DNA of 64,000 nucleotides, from assembly GCA_013140705.1 (NCBI GenBank), contig JABFSH010000016.1, positions 32,901 through 96,900 of the forward strand. Reading direction: 5' to 3'. Below the pieces are notes generated by a model that saw nothing but the letters and a program-made list of their open reading frames with translations, did not search any database and had not been told where the DNA came from. Position 1 is the first letter of the stretch, and the number at the start of each line of letters is the position of its first letter. This DNA is from Methylococcaceae bacterium. Its GTDB lineage: Bacteria; Pseudomonadota; Gammaproteobacteria; Methylococcales; Methylomonadaceae. This document shows positions 1 through 9,905 of the stretch, one piece after another. Both the position numbers and the translations under genes were made by a program.

Positions 1-956
1 CCATAGAGTCGCTGGGCGGAGAAATCCGTTTTCAAACTCGGGTGGACGACGTTGAAATAAACAATCATCAGGTAAAAAGCGTTGTTCTCAGCAACGGCGA
101 CCGTATTAAAACCGACCACCTGGTTTTAGCCGTCGGTCATAGCGCCCGCGATACGTTTAAAATGCTCTATGAAAAGGGGGTTTATATTGAGGCCAAACCT
201 TTTTCGATTGGTTTCCGCATCGAACATCCGCAATCGCTTATAGACACCTGTCATTTTGGCAAATACGCCGGACACCCGGCGTTGGGTGCTGCTGATTACA
301 AACTCGTCCACCACTGCCGTAATGGCCGTACCGTGTACAGTTTTTGCATGTGTCCAGGCGGCACCGTGGTTGCCGCCACTTCTGAAGCCGGCCATGTCGT
401 CACCAATGGCATGAGCCAATATTCCCGCAATGAACGCAATGCCAATAGCGGTATCGTGGTCGGTATTACACCGGCCGATTATCCGGGACACCCCCTGGCC
501 GGTATTGACCTGCAACGCAGGCTGGAGGCCAAGGCTTTCGTCTTGGGCGGCGAAAACTATGATGCCCCCGGACAACTGGTTGGTGATTTTCTGGCGAAAA
601 AGCCTTCGACACGTTTTGGCAGGGTTTTGCCTTCCTATACGCCCGGTGTTCATTTGTGCGATTTGAACACCGCGTTGCCGGATTACGCCATCGAAGCCAT
701 ACACGAGGCCTTACCAGCATTCGATAAAAAAATAAAGGGCTTCGCCATGGCCGATGCGGTTTTGACCGGCGTTGAAACGCGCACATCATCGCCCATTTAC
801 ATCAAACGTAACACTCACTTCCAAAGCATCAACACACTAGGTTTATATCCAGCCGGTGAAGGCGCAGGCTATGCTGGCGGCATTTTGTCGGCGGCGGTTG
901 ACGGCATCAAGGTTGCCGAAGCGGTAGCACTTAGCATAACAAGCGGTAAAGCATGA
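1..956 (+). CDS. FAD/NAD(P)-dependent oxidoreductase (COG2509-like), 3' part
   Basis: The reading frame is already open at base 3, so the gene starts outside the window and only its C-terminal ~317 residues are present. The end of the protein contains a GEGAGYAGG stretch followed by an alanine-rich helix with DGIKVAEAVA. This is the FAD-binding closing motif of the HI0933/COG2509 group of flavoproteins (uncharacterised FAD-dependent dehydrogenases). The N-terminal Rossmann GxGxxG motif should lie upstream. The substrate is unknown for this family. The stop codon overlaps the start of the next small gene (ATGA), so the two are probably co-transcribed. The family call is reasonably secure; the reaction is not known. 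Confidence 0.75.
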   Translation, partial: IESLGGEIRFQTRVDDVEINNHQVKSVVLSNGDRIKTDHLVLAVGHSARDTFKMLYEKGVYIEAKPFSIGFRIEHPQSLIDTCHFGKYAGHPALGAADYKLVHHCRNGRTVYSFCMCPGGTVVAATSEAGHVVTNGMSQYSRNERNANSGIVVGITPADYPGHPLAGIDLQRRLEAKAFVLGGENYDAPGQLVGDFLAKKPSTRFGRVLPSYTPGVHLCDLNTALPDYAIEAIHEALPAFDKKIKGFAMADAVLTGVETRTSSPIYIKRNTHFQSINTLGLYPAGEGAGYAGGILSAAVDGIKVAEAVALSITSGKA

Positions 957-1282
957 TTTTTCAGCACCTTAACCAATTCGTATTCATCTATATTCGCTTC
1001 ATCGAAATGATCGGTGTGCTGATGCGAATTTTCAGTTTTTCCCTGGTCAGCTGGATGGGCCCAGAAAGTCCGTTTATGTTTGTCTGGATTTTCAACACCA
1101 TTGACGCCATCCTGCTGTCCTGGTGCTCCATACTGAAAAAGGATAATGCCTACACCTTGCTTAACTTATTCTGGATCATGGTGGGAATCGTCGGCATTGC
1201 AAGGGCCTGTGATTGCTCTGTTGCGACAATCTCATCTTTTATCGCACCACTTATTCAGCAAGTAGTGGCCTTATTACGTTAA
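953..1282 (+). CDS. small hydrophobic membrane protein, unknown function
   Basis: This is a 109-residue protein whose ATG overlaps the stop of the preceding flavoprotein gene, an arrangement typical of translational coupling. Hydrophobic segments are visible at about residues 8-30, 40-56, 68-83 and 90-108, so it is probably an inner-membrane protein with two to four passes. No catalytic motif is recognised. The overlap and the absence of an independent ribosome binding site support a real gene in operon with the flavoprotein. No function can be assigned. Confidence 0.6.
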   Translation: MIFQHLNQFVFIYIRFIEMIGVLMRIFSFSLVSWMGPESPFMFVWIFNTIDAILLSWCSILKKDNAYTLLNLFWIMVGIVGIARACDCSVATISSFIAPLIQQVVALLR

Positions 1283-1362
1283 TAAACACCTCACCAATAA
1301 ATCAACCTATTCCATCAAGATTGTTATAATGCATTGTCTTTAAAACTCAGGAGCAACCGACT

Positions 1363-2757
1363 TTGACTACCGTCCAGGATATTACTAGTCCAATGAGTAA
1401 GCCTGAAAGGCGCGCTACAGTTTCGTTGGCGAGCATCTATGCGCTACGCATGCTCGGCTTGTTCATGATTATGCCGGTATTGTCACTTTTTTCGGAACAG
1501 CTAACTGACTCGACGCCTACGTTGATTGGCTGGGCCATCGGCGCTTATGGACTCAGCCAGGCTATTTTTCAGATTCCTTTCGGTTTGATTTCAGATCGGA
1601 TCGGTCGTAAAACGATCATAGTAATTGGTCTGCTGCTATTCGCTGCCGGCAGCATCATAGCCGCCGTTTCAACCAGCATTTACGGGGTTTTATTGGGTCG
1701 AACGATTCAAGGCTCAGGTGCCATCGCAGGTCCCATCATGGCCTTGCTCGCCGATTTGACGCAGGAAGTGCATCGTACCAAAGCCATGGCGCTCATCGGC
1801 GCCAGCATCGGTATGTCCTTTGGCATCGCCGTTACCGCAGGCCCCGTACTTGCTGGCTTTATTGGGGTACATGGTCTTTTCTGGCTGATTGCCGGATTTT
1901 CACTAATGGCTATCGCCATTATACTGTTTATCGTTCCCAATCCCCAACAGTCCAAGAAGCACCGCGATGCCGAATTGATTCCAACACAATTTTCGCAAGT
2001 ATTGAAAAACACTGATCTTTTACGGCTGGATTATGGGATTTTTACGCTGCATCTGATTTTATCCGCATCCTTCGTCATTGTACCCTTGCTGATGCGTGAT
2101 AGCGGTTTGTTGCCTGCTGACCATTGGAAAGTGTATTTGCCGGTTTTTGTGGTCTCCATGGCTGCCATAATTCCGTTTGTCATCCTGGCTGAAAAAAAGC
2201 AGAAGTTGAAAGGCGTTTTTATTGGCGCTATTGTGGTTTTAATTGCGGCAGACATCGGCTTAATGCTTTCGCATGGCACCTTGCCCGGAATCATTGCCTT
2301 CCTGGGCGTATTTTTCTGCAGCTTTAATCTACTGGAGGCCACATTGCCTTCGTTAATATCCAAAACGGCCCCCGCAGATTTACGTGGAACAGCCATGGGC
2401 ATTTATTCAACGGCGCAGTTTTTGGGCGCCGGTATCGGCGGCGCACTGGGAGGCTGGTGTTATGGAAAATTTGGTGCGGGGGCCGTATTTTTGTTATGCG
2501 CGACTGCCGCATTGACATGGCTGTTTGCTTCTTTCAGCATGAAACCGCCGCGCTATTGGGCAAATTTATTGATATCGCTTGGAAATCTTACCGACCAGGC
2601 TGCCGATGATCTGGCTATTGAAATGCTGAGAATCGATGGCGTGGAAGAAGTCACGCTGCAAATGGAAGAAGCTGTCGCGTATCTTAAAGTGGATAACAAA
2701 AAACTGGATAGAAACCAATTGCAATATCTCATTACCCAATTCTCCATTCCAAACTGA
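1363..2757 (+). CDS. MFS transporter with C-terminal ferredoxin-like domain (YajR type)
   Basis: This 464-residue protein is predicted to be a proton-coupled inner-membrane exporter of the major facilitator superfamily. About twelve hydrophobic helices fill residues ~20-400. The signature loop between helices 2 and 3 is visible as GLISDRIGRK (~residues 85-94). After the last helix, residues ~405-464 form a soluble tail with alternating strand/helix character (LRIDGVEEVTLQ...), matching the YAM domain that distinguishes YajR from other drug:H+ antiporters. The start is taken as TTG 1363 because AGGAG lies 9 bases upstream; ATG 1393 is an alternative. The transported compound is unknown. It lies 51 bases before ssb. 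Confidence 0.85.
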   Translation: MTTVQDITSPMSKPERRATVSLASIYALRMLGLFMIMPVLSLFSEQLTDSTPTLIGWAIGAYGLSQAIFQIPFGLISDRIGRKTIIVIGLLLFAAGSIIAAVSTSIYGVLLGRTIQGSGAIAGPIMALLADLTQEVHRTKAMALIGASIGMSFGIAVTAGPVLAGFIGVHGLFWLIAGFSLMAIAIILFIVPNPQQSKKHRDAELIPTQFSQVLKNTDLLRLDYGIFTLHLILSASFVIVPLLMRDSGLLPADHWKVYLPVFVVSMAAIIPFVILAEKKQKLKGVFIGAIVVLIAADIGLMLSHGTLPGIIAFLGVFFCSFNLLEATLPSLISKTAPADLRGTAMGIYSTAQFLGAGIGGALGGWCYGKFGAGAVFLLCATAALTWLFASFSMKPPRYWANLLISLGNLTDQAADDLAIEMLRIDGVEEVTLQMEEAVAYLKVDNKKLDRNQLQYLITQFSIPN

Positions 2758-2808
2758 TCATTACAGCCTTTCATTATTCACTCAACATAACATCAACAGG
2801 AGAGACAC

Positions 2809-3300
2809 ATGCTCAACAAAGTTACCTTGATTGGCAATCTGGGGGCAGATCCCGAAGTGCGTTATATGCCAAGTGGCGGAGCGGTAACCAATATCACGCT
2901 GGCTACAACGTTTCGATGGAAAGACAAACAATCCGGCGAAAGAAAGGATTCAACCGAATGGCACCGCGTCGTCTTTTTTAACCGCCTCGCAGAAATCGCC
3001 GGCGAATATTTAAAAAAGGGCAGCCAAGTTTATGTAGAAGGCCGCTTACAAACGCGTAAATGGCAAGGACAAGATGGCCAGGACCGCTATACCACGGAAA
3101 TTATCGCCACTGAAATGCACATGCTTAGCAGCCGCAGCGGCGGTACAGCCAGTTTTAGCAGCGAACAGCCCGGCAACTATTCCGCTCAACCGTCAAAACC
3201 GGCTGGCCAGTCCAATCGACCCATGCCGCAAAGCAATCCGGGCTCCATGCCACCGCCCCCACCGGATTATGACGACTTTGACGACGATATCCCGTTTTAG
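2809..3300 (+). CDS. ssb: single-stranded DNA-binding protein
   Basis: SSB coats single-stranded DNA during replication, recombination and repair. The 163-residue protein begins with the typical [19 protein letters not shown] strand of the OB fold (residues 1-110). It continues with a Gly/Pro/Ser/Gln-rich flexible linker (~115-150) and ends in the acidic tip DDFDDDIPF, the partner-binding tail of bacterial SSBs. A strong AGGAGAG ribosome binding site precedes ATG 2809. Length and domain order match the family exactly. Confidence 0.98.
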   Translation: MLNKVTLIGNLGADPEVRYMPSGGAVTNITLATTFRWKDKQSGERKDSTEWHRVVFFNRLAEIAGEYLKKGSQVYVEGRLQTRKWQGQDGQDRYTTEIIATEMHMLSSRSGGTASFSSEQPGNYSAQPSKPAGQSNRPMPQSNPGSMPPPPPDYDDFDDDIPF

Positions 3301-3431
3301 AAAATACACCCACAGTAATTTTGTATACTCAATCACACTTCAAAATTCGGCACGTACGTTCCCTTTGTTGTTGGAGAGAGCCGCGGGGAGATTTTTAAAA
3401 CTGAATTTGATATCCAGAATGGTATAAATAT

Positions 3432-3465
3432 AAACCCAGTAGACTCCATAGTTCCTGGGTTTTTT
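3432..3465 (+). terminator. Rho-independent terminator downstream of ssb
   Basis: An 8-bp stem (AAACCCAG at 3432-3439 with CTGGGTTT at 3455-3462), a 15-base loop and a run of T residues form a classical intrinsic terminator. It lies about 130 bases after the ssb stop, so the interval 3301-3431 is either a long 3' UTR or holds a small non-coding transcript. No RNA family was recognised in it. Confidence 0.75.
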
Positions 3466-3609
3466 ATTGTTTACTCGAATACATAAAACTTGAAGTTTGT
3501 TAATTGAACGCCTTGCTACAGATCGCGGGTGCCCTTTTTGAACGAAACCAATAATAAACTGGGATATGCCGATTTGTTACGAAACGATTAATTTCAGTCG
3601 AGCTCTGTT

Positions 3610-3656
3610 GTTATCAGCTGAGATAACTTGATAGGATATGATTACATCACTATGCT
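3610..3656 (+). promoter_or_regulatory. promoter of the defence operon with an abutting palindrome
   Basis: TTGATA (3628-3633) and TATGCT (3651-3656) are separated by exactly 17 bases and form a good sigma-70 promoter 31 bases before the helicase start. Immediately upstream of the -35 box lies an inverted repeat, GTTATC-N6-GATAAC (3610-3627). Its position next to the -35 element suggests a regulator binding site. No regulator gene is visible in the island. The remainder of 3466-3609 shows nothing recognisable. Confidence 0.55.
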
Positions 3657-3686
3657 ACGAGGGATAATAACGGAATCACCAGCAGC

Positions 3687-6600
3687 ATGATCAAACTCGA
3701 AAACATCAAAAAAGACGCTCAAATTCGAGGTCTTGATGGCGATAAAATAGTCAGAATCGTCCATGCGGAACCGATAGGCAGCGAATCGGTTAATGTTTTC
3801 TACGTTGATCAGGAGGGCAAACCCGGAACGCAGTCGTTGTTTCGTACTGATGAATCTCGTTTGGAGTTAGCCAAATCAGGTCGGCCTTGGGGCTTTGATG
3901 CTCCTGGGCAGGAGTTCAAATTAGGCTTGGAAGCCTACCGTATTCACCTTGCGCATTTGTTCGACCCGATGATGGCGGTTCATACGTCTAATGTCGATCC
4001 TCTGCCTCATCAAATTTCTGCTGTTTATGAATCGATGTTACCAAAGCAACCTTTGCGCTTTGTTTTAGCGGATGATCCAGGTGCCGGTAAAACCATTATG
4101 GCGGGTCTGTATATTCGCGAAATGATCATGCGGGCAGATGCCAAACGCATTCTGATCGTTTCCCCAGGCTCTTTGACTGAGCAATGGCAGGACGAATTGC
4201 TGGAAAAATTTGGTCTTACTTTTGAGATTTTAAGCAGAGAAAAACAAGAACAATGCCCTTCCGGAAACTATTTTGAAGCACAAAACCAGCTGATTGCCAG
4301 ACTCGATCAACTATCGCGCAACGAAGATTTTCAGGAGAAATTGCAGCATACCGACTGGGATTTAATCATCGTGGATGAAGCGCACAAGATGTCGGCGCAT
4401 TACTTTGGCAGTAAAGTGAATGAAACTGGCCGCTTTAAGCTCGGCAAAATGCTCGGTTCTATTACTCGCCATTATTTGCTGATGACTGCTACGCCACATA
4501 ATGGCAAAGAAGAAGATTTCCAGCTGTTTCTGTCCCTGCTAGATGGGGATCGCTTTTATGGTAAATTCCGCGAAGGTGTCCATAAAGTCGATATAAGCGA
4601 CATGATGCGGCGCATGGTCAAAGAAGACCTGCTCAAATTTGATGGCACCCCGCTTTTTCCAGAGCGCAAAGCGTATACCGCCAACTACGAATTATCGCCA
4701 CTGGAAGCGGCACTCTATTCAGAAGTGACTGATTATGTCCGTAATGAGATGAATCGAGCTGATAACCTGGATGGCAAACGTAAAGGCACGGTCGGTTTTG
4801 CTTTAACCCAATTACAACGCCGCTTGGCTTCCAGCCCGGAAGCGATTTATCAATCGATCAAACGCCGCCGCAAACGCCTGGAAAACCGGCTTGAAGAAGA
4901 AAAACTGGTACAACGCGGGCATAAAGTAGCCGAAACACTGGGCAAATATAATGTCAAAGATGTGCCCAAAAACATTGATGAAGCCGAAGATGAGATGCTG
5001 GCCGGTGAATATGAAAACTGGGTCGACGATGTGGTTGATCAAGCCACCGCAGCACAAACCATCGACGAACTCCACGCTGAAATCATCATCCTGAAAGACC
5101 TGGAAGCCAAAGCCTGCAACGTCGTACAGTCCGGCAACGATAAAAAATGGGAAGAATTATCGACCTTACTGCAAGACACCCCGGAAATGTTCACACCGTC
5201 AGGCAGTCGCCGCAAACTGATTATCTTTACTGAACACCGCGACACCCTGAAATATCTGCTGGACAGAATAACAGGTCTATTGGGTAATCCGGAATCAGTG
5301 GTCACCATTCATGGTGGTACCAACCGCGATGAGCGCCGTAAAAATCAGGAAGAATTCCGCAATAATCCCGATATAACCGTCCTGTTGGCTACCGATGCCG
5401 CAGGCGAAGGGGTTAACCTGCAAAATGCCAACTTAATGGTCAATTATGACTTGCCATGGAACCCTAACCGCCTGGAACAACGCTTCGGACGTATTCACCG
5501 CATAGGCCAAACAGAAGTGTGTCATCTCTGGAATATCGTGGCAAACGAAACACGGGAAGGTGCAGTGTTTCAAAAATTACTGGATAAGCTGGAGATAGAA
5601 CGCGCTGCCTTGGGTGGCCGTGTCTTTGATATTCTCGGTGAAGCCTTTGATAACATATCCCTCAAAGACTTACTGATTGACGCGATCCGCTATGGTGAAC
5701 GTGCAGATGTCAAGGCCAGGCTTGACCAGGTCATTGAAGGCGCATTGGATACCGAGCATCTTAAAGAGATTCTTAAACGCAATGCCTTGGTGGAAGAACA
5801 CATGGGGCTTGAACAGCTCTATGCCGTCAAAGAAGACATGGAAAAAGCCGAAGCCCGTAAATTGCAGCCTTACTTTATCCGCGCGTTTTTTACCGAAGCC
5901 TTCAAAACCCTGGGCGGAGAAATGCGTAGCCGCGAACCGGGCCGCTATGAAATCACCCACGTACCAGCCAGCATTCGAGAACGAGACCGCGTCATCGGCG
6001 AAACCCGCACTCCGGTACTAAAAAAATACGAACGCATCTGCTTTGAAAAGCAGGTGGTCAGGCAACACGGCAAGCCGATGGCGGATTTAATTCATCCTGG
6101 ACACCCGCTGATGCAAGCCATCACTGATTTGCAATTGGAAGCGCATCGCAGCAAACTCAAACAAGGCGCAATATTAGTTGATCCCAATGACGATGGCCTG
6201 GAACCGAAAGTGTTATTCATGATTGACCACAGCGTTCGCCAGGCCAGTGACGACCGACATGTTTCACGGCGCTTGCAATTTGTCGAGATTGATCAACAAG
6301 GCCATGCCAGCCATGCCGGTTGGGCGCCGCATCTTGATTTACAGCCTATCGATAACACGGATCAACAGTTAATTACCGACATCCTCTCGGCTCCCTGGTT
6401 AAACAATAATCTGGATAGCTTGGCACTCACTCATGCCAGCCAACAACTGGTACCCGCGCATTATCAGGAAATAAAAACACGCAGGGAGCAGCAAGCAGAC
6501 AAGATACTGGCTGCCGTCAATGAGCGTTTGGTGAAGGAAATCAACTATTGGTCAGATCGCTACATCAAACTCACAGACGATGTCGCTGCCGGCAAACAAC

Positions 6601-7199
6601 CGCGATTACAACCCGATAACGCCAAACGCCGGGTAGAAGAGCTCACTGCCCGCCTGGAACAACGCAAAAAAGAACTGGGTGCCATGGCTAACGTGGTATC
6701 AAGCCAACCGGTTGTGATTGGCGGAGCCTTGGTGATTCCGCAAGGCTTATTAGCTCAATGTAAAGGCGAAACGCTATTCACAATAGACGCCGCCGCTCGC
6801 AAGCGCATCGAACAAATCGCCATGCAAGCCGTCATTGATACTGAAATCCAATTGGGCCACAGTGTTAAAGACGTTTCCCACGAAAAATGCGGCTGGGATA
6901 TTACCTCACGACCGCCCACCACCAACGGTAAACTGGCCGCAGCACGGCATATTGAAGTAAAAGGACGCGCCCAAGGTCAAACCACCATCACCGTCAGCCG
7001 TAACGAAATCATTTACGGCTTGAATCAAACCAATCAATTCATCCTCGCCATTGTTGTAGTTGATGGCGACAGTCATCAAGGCCCGTATTACCTGCTTAAC
7101 CCCTTCAACCAGGAACCGGATTTTGGCGTTGCCAGTATCAATTATGATCTGGAAGAATTATTGTCGCAGGCAACACTGCAAAACTTGTCATCCTGGTAA
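3687..7199 (+). CDS. SNF2-family helicase with C-terminal DUF3883 nuclease-like domain
   Basis: This 1170-residue protein is a superfamily 2 DNA translocase of the HepA/RapA-like type found in defence islands. Walker A is DDPGAGKT (129-136) and the Walker B box is DEAH (230-233). The helicase C-terminal motifs V and VI lie at ~567-610, ending in [12 protein letters not shown] charged coiled-coil-like stretch occupies ~360-480. The last ~150 residues form a DUF3883 domain. In it D1071 and E1090-x-K1092 (WDI...IEVKGR) match the PD-(D/E)xK nuclease pattern. Related proteins are BrxHII of BREX type 3 and DrmD of DISARM. It is the first gene of the operon and is followed by a toxin-antitoxin pair. 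It probably moves along and processes foreign DNA; cleavage activity is inferred only from the motif. Confidence 0.88.
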   Translation: MIKLENIKKDAQIRGLDGDKIVRIVHAEPIGSESVNVFYVDQEGKPGTQSLFRTDESRLELAKSGRPWGFDAPGQEFKLGLEAYRIHLAHLFDPMMAVHTSNVDPLPHQISAVYESMLPKQPLRFVLADDPGAGKTIMAGLYIREMIMRADAKRILIVSPGSLTEQWQDELLEKFGLTFEILSREKQEQCPSGNYFEAQNQLIARLDQLSRNEDFQEKLQHTDWDLIIVDEAHKMSAHYFGSKVNETGRFKLGKMLGSITRHYLLMTATPHNGKEEDFQLFLSLLDGDRFYGKFREGVHKVDISDMMRRMVKEDLLKFDGTPLFPERKAYTANYELSPLEAALYSEVTDYVRNEMNRADNLDGKRKGTVGFALTQLQRRLASSPEAIYQSIKRRRKRLENRLEEEKLVQRGHKVAETLGKYNVKDVPKNIDEAEDEMLAGEYENWVDDVVDQATAAQTIDELHAEIIILKDLEAKACNVVQSGNDKKWEELSTLLQDTPEMFTPSGSRRKLIIFTEHRDTLKYLLDRITGLLGNPESVVTIHGGTNRDERRKNQEEFRNNPDITVLLATDAAGEGVNLQNANLMVNYDLPWNPNRLEQRFGRIHRIGQTEVCHLWNIVANETREGAVFQKLLDKLEIERAALGGRVFDILGEAFDNISLKDLLIDAIRYGERADVKARLDQVIEGALDTEHLKEILKRNALVEEHMGLEQLYAVKEDMEKAEARKLQPYFIRAFFTEAFKTLGGEMRSREPGRYEITHVPASIRERDRVIGETRTPVLKKYERICFEKQVVRQHGKPMADLIHPGHPLMQAITDLQLEAHRSKLKQGAILVDPNDDGLEPKVLFMIDHSVRQASDDRHVSRRLQFVEIDQQGHASHAGWAPHLDLQPIDNTDQQLITDILSAPWLNNNLDSLALTHASQQLVPAHYQEIKTRREQQADKILAAVNERLVKEINYWSDRYIKLTDDVAAGKQPRLQPDNAKRRVEELTARLEQRKKELGAMANVVSSQPVVIGGALVIPQGLLAQCKGETLFTIDAAARKRIEQIAMQAVIDTEIQLGHSVKDVSHEKCGWDITSRPPTTNGKLAAARHIEVKGRAQGQTTITVSRNEIIYGLNQTNQFILAIVVVDGDSHQGPYYLLNPFNQEPDFGVASINYDLEELLSQATLQNLSSW

Positions 7200-7242
7200 A
7201 TTCGTCTTACAGTAAGGAATCTTTACATGATTTGGAGGCGCT

Positions 7243-7473
7243 ATGTCACAACTTGCAAAAATTAGCAGCAAGGGTCAAGTCACGATACCTGCCGACGTGC
7301 GTAAAAAGCTGCATCTTGAAGCCGGCGATACCCTGGCGTGGGAAACTGAAGCGGATGGCCGCATTTGGGTGCGCCGTTTAGAGCCTTTAGACCTTGATTA
7401 TCTGGCGGCTGTTAGCGGCACATTGTCAGAGTGGAATAGTCCCGAAGATGACGAGGCCTATCGTGACTTATAA
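7243..7473 (+). CDS. AbrB/MazE-type antitoxin
   Basis: A 76-residue SpoVT/AbrB-fold DNA-binding protein. The swapped-hairpin signature is visible at residues 5-25 (KISSKGQVTIPADVRKKL), followed by an acidic C-terminal tail (~60-76) of the kind that wraps around a MazF toxin. GGAGG precedes the ATG. The gene overlaps the downstream PemK/MazF toxin gene. It probably neutralises that toxin and represses the pair's own expression. Its location between the helicase and RloA places it inside the defence operon. Confidence 0.85.
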   Translation: MSQLAKISSKGQVTIPADVRKKLHLEAGDTLAWETEADGRIWVRRLEPLDLDYLAAVSGTLSEWNSPEDDEAYRDL

Positions 7474-7801
7474 TCGCTACGATATTGTCAAGGTCCCCTT
7501 TCCATTTACTGACAGGCAATCGACCAAGACCCGCCCCGCTTTAGTGTTATCCGATGGTAAAATGTTTAATTCACCCATTGGTCATAGCGTCATGGCAATG
7601 ATTACCACAGCTAAACATTCCGATTGGCCTCTGGATACATCAATTGAAGACTTAACTGCCGCCGGTTTACCTGCGCCATCCATTATTCGCTTAAAACTGT
7701 TCACGCTGGACAATCGCTTGATTTTGGCGAAATTAGGACAGCTTGCTTCGGATGATCAACTTGCAGTTGAACAGCGTCTTAAAACGCTTTTTTGTTTGTA
7801 A
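7448..7801 (+). CDS. PemK/MazF-family endoribonuclease toxin
   Basis: MazF-type toxins cut mRNA and stop growth. From ATG 7448 the protein has 117 residues and carries the family's opening pattern YDIVKVPFPFTDRQSTKTRPALVLS, with the conserved Pro-Phe-Pro-Phe and Arg-Pro-Ala/Val-Leu-Val pieces. The longer frame from 7394 would run deep inside the antitoxin gene and adds unrelated residues, so I prefer ATG 7448. GTG 7463 is also possible. The overlap with the antitoxin is normal for type II systems. In this operon it could act as a suicide arm if the defence genes are disturbed. Confidence 0.85.
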   Translation: MTRPIVTYNRYDIVKVPFPFTDRQSTKTRPALVLSDGKMFNSPIGHSVMAMITTAKHSDWPLDTSIEDLTAAGLPAPSIIRLKLFTLDNRLILAKLGQLASDDQLAVEQRLKTLFCL

Positions 7802-7873
7802 CCTATGAACCATCAAAATATAAATGCTATTACTACCAATGAACAACACAAGGGTGGTTAAAAACAGGTAGTA

Positions 7874-7915
7874 TGACTATATTAAATGAACATTTTTGAC
7901 TATAATTGTCAAAAA
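7874..7915 (+). promoter_or_regulatory. internal promoter with a palindromic operator over the -10 box
   Basis: A perfect TATAAT (7901-7906) sits in the spacer of an 8-bp inverted repeat (TTTTTGAC 7893-7900, GTCAAAAA 7908-7915). The octamer TGACTATA occurs twice (7874-7881 and 7897-7904), 23 bases apart. The site lies in the 141-base gap between the toxin gene and rloA, the only large gap in the island. It could allow separate, repressible transcription of the six-gene block from rloA to the DUF499 gene. The -35 element is weak (TATATT, 7878-7883). Confidence 0.5.
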
Positions 7916-7942
7916 ATAACTTAAAGTTAGGGCTTACTACCT

Positions 7943-9226
7943 ATGTTGATTCAGTTTACGGTCAAGAATTGGCGTTCGATTCGTGACGAACAGACTATTA
8001 TTATGACCAAGTCTATCGGCGACGAAATGCGGGACACCAATACATTTCAACCAACAGCACCGGGTACAACCGAACTGCTACGGGCTATTGCGATTTACGG
8101 CCCCAACGCCTCGGGCAAATCAAACCTGCTCAATGCGATGAAAACCATGCAAGCCATCGTTGTTGAATCGGCATCTCAAAGGCAGCGAGGTGATGATTTA
8201 CCGATTGTTTCATTTCTTCTTGACAGCGAAACGGAGCAAGCCCCCACTGAATTTGAAATTATCTTTATTGCTGAACAAATCCGTTATCAATATGGTTTTT
8301 CAGCAACCCGTCAGCGTATTATTCAAGAATGGTTATTGGCATATCCGGTTAAACGGGCCAGAAAATGGTTTACTAGAGAGTGGGACGAAGAAAAAAGTGA
8401 TTATGCTTGGGAGATGGGCACATCATTACAAGGTCAAAAGCAACTTTGGCAAGATGCTACTCGGCAAAATGCCCTTTTCCTCTCGACCGCAGTGCAGCTT
8501 AATAGCCAACAGCTTCAACCGATTTATGATTGGTTTTTAAATGCACTCCATTTGGCAAATGTGTCTGGATGGTCGCCTACGTTTACAGCGGCTTTATGCA
8601 AAAAAGATGTCAAACAACGCAACAAAGTCTTAGCGTTTCTAAAAGCGGCAGATCTTGATATTCATGATGTCTCCGTTGAATCGGAAAAATTTACTGTAAA
8701 ACATTTACCCGATGACATGCCAGAAGACCTGAAAAATCAAGTACTTTTAGACTTAAAAGATAAGGAAGTGTTAGATATTAAAACCATCCATCATTCCAAA
8801 CAGGGCAAAAGCGTTACTTTTGATTTTGAAGATGAATCAGATGGAACTCGAAAATTTTTCGCTTTTGCAGGCCCTTGGTTAGATTCGTTAGCTAATGGTT
8901 ATGTACTGGTTATTGATGAATTACACGACAACTTGCACCCCAAAATGATCCAGTTTTTGGTTGCACTTTTTCATAATAGCGATACTAACCCAAAAAATGC
9001 GCAGTTAGTTTTCACAACGCATGAAACATCCATTCTGAATCAAGAGGTTTTCAGACGAGACCAGATTTGGTTTTGTGAAAAAGATAGAGATCAAGCGACA
9101 AAAATTTATCCGCTATCCGATTTCAGCCCAAGAAAAGGCAGAGAAAATTTAGAAGCCAACTACCTTGCTGGTCGTTACGGTGCATTGCCCTATCTCCGTG
9201 AGCTGAAATCGGTTAACGGAAATTAA
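7943..9226 (+). CDS. rloA: RloA/AbiLi-type AAA ATPase
   Basis: This 427-residue ABC/SMC-like ATPase belongs to the AAA15/AAA_21 group. Walker A is GPNASGKS (53-60). Walker B with the following helix is VLVIDELHDNLHP (~320-333), followed by FTTHETSIL, the His-containing switch of this family. Family members pair with a small effector. Here that is RloB, starting one base after the rloA stop. AbiL/RloAB pairs are known as abortive-infection modules. GC of sampled segments is about 37-40%, below the helicase (about 53%), which fits separate acquisition of the module. Confidence 0.85.
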   Translation: MLIQFTVKNWRSIRDEQTIIMTKSIGDEMRDTNTFQPTAPGTTELLRAIAIYGPNASGKSNLLNAMKTMQAIVVESASQRQRGDDLPIVSFLLDSETEQAPTEFEIIFIAEQIRYQYGFSATRQRIIQEWLLAYPVKRARKWFTREWDEEKSDYAWEMGTSLQGQKQLWQDATRQNALFLSTAVQLNSQQLQPIYDWFLNALHLANVSGWSPTFTAALCKKDVKQRNKVLAFLKAADLDIHDVSVESEKFTVKHLPDDMPEDLKNQVLLDLKDKEVLDIKTIHHSKQGKSVTFDFEDESDGTRKFFAFAGPWLDSLANGYVLVIDELHDNLHPKMIQFLVALFHNSDTNPKNAQLVFTTHETSILNQEVFRRDQIWFCEKDRDQATKIYPLSDFSPRKGRENLEANYLAGRYGALPYLRELKSVNGN

Positions 9227-9227
9227 G

Positions 9228-9905
9228 ATGGGCAGCGACAATCTTTTTCATAAACGAAAACAGAAAGCAGCGGCAACCGCCCAACGACGTAAAGCCAGTA
9301 GACAACCCTACGATAAAGTTTTAATCGTGTGTGAAGGTGAAAAAACGGAACCTTTATATTTTAAAGAGTTGATTGATCATTATGAAATACACACGGCTAA
9401 TGTGCGTATCAGTGGTCAATGTGGCTCCGATCCGGTTAGTGTCGTTGATCATGGCATTCAGCTATATCAAGACGAAAAAAATTCACCCAGTGAACCCTTC
9501 GATCGTGTTTATTGTGTATTCGACCGCGATGCGCATACCAACTATCTCCAAGCGCTAGATAAAATAAAGCATACAAAACCTGACGACACGTTTTTTGCTA
9601 TACCTTCAGTGCCTTGCTTTGAATATTGGTTGTTATTGCATTTCAATTATACAACCGCACCTTATACCTCAGTTGACAGCGTAAGTGCAGGAAACGCAGT
9701 GGTTAAGGAATTACAAAGGTATTGGCCGGAATACCAAAAAGGCAGCAGGGATACTTTCAACTACACCTTCAATCTACAAAAGGATGAATTGGCATCTGCA
9801 AAGCAAAATGCCGTTCGATCACTCGCTCAAGCCCAACAAAACCATACCGACAACCCATCGACAACTATTCATTTAGTTGTTGATTATCTCCAAAAAATTA
9901 AATGA
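9228..9905 (+). CDS. rloB: RloB/AbiLii-type effector with a TOPRIM-like pattern
   Basis: A 225-residue RloB-domain protein. A lysine/arginine-rich N-terminus (1-30) leads into strand [15 protein letters not shown] with acidic residues E36/E38. It is followed by FDRD (D99 and D101) and by [11 protein letters not shown] (E132, W134). The glutamate on the first strand plus a DxD on a later strand is the arrangement of TOPRIM metal-binding folds, so nuclease activity is plausible; this is inference. The gene follows rloA directly and its stop overlaps the methylase start (ATGA), so it is translated as part of the large operon. Confidence 0.8.
   Translation: MGSDNLFHKRKQKAAATAQRRKASRQPYDKVLIVCEGEKTEPLYFKELIDHYEIHTANVRISGQCGSDPVSVVDHGIQLYQDEKNSPSEPFDRVYCVFDRDAHTNYLQALDKIKHTKPDDTFFAIPSVPCFEYWLLLHFNYTTAPYTSVDSVSAGNAVVKELQRYWPEYQKGSRDTFNYTFNLQKDELASAKQNAVRSLAQAQQNHTDNPSTTIHLVVDYLQKIK

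Noticed and set aside
7394..7447. Longer MazF start upstream of ATG 7448
   Set aside because: The added residues overlap the antitoxin deeply and do not resemble the MazF family start.
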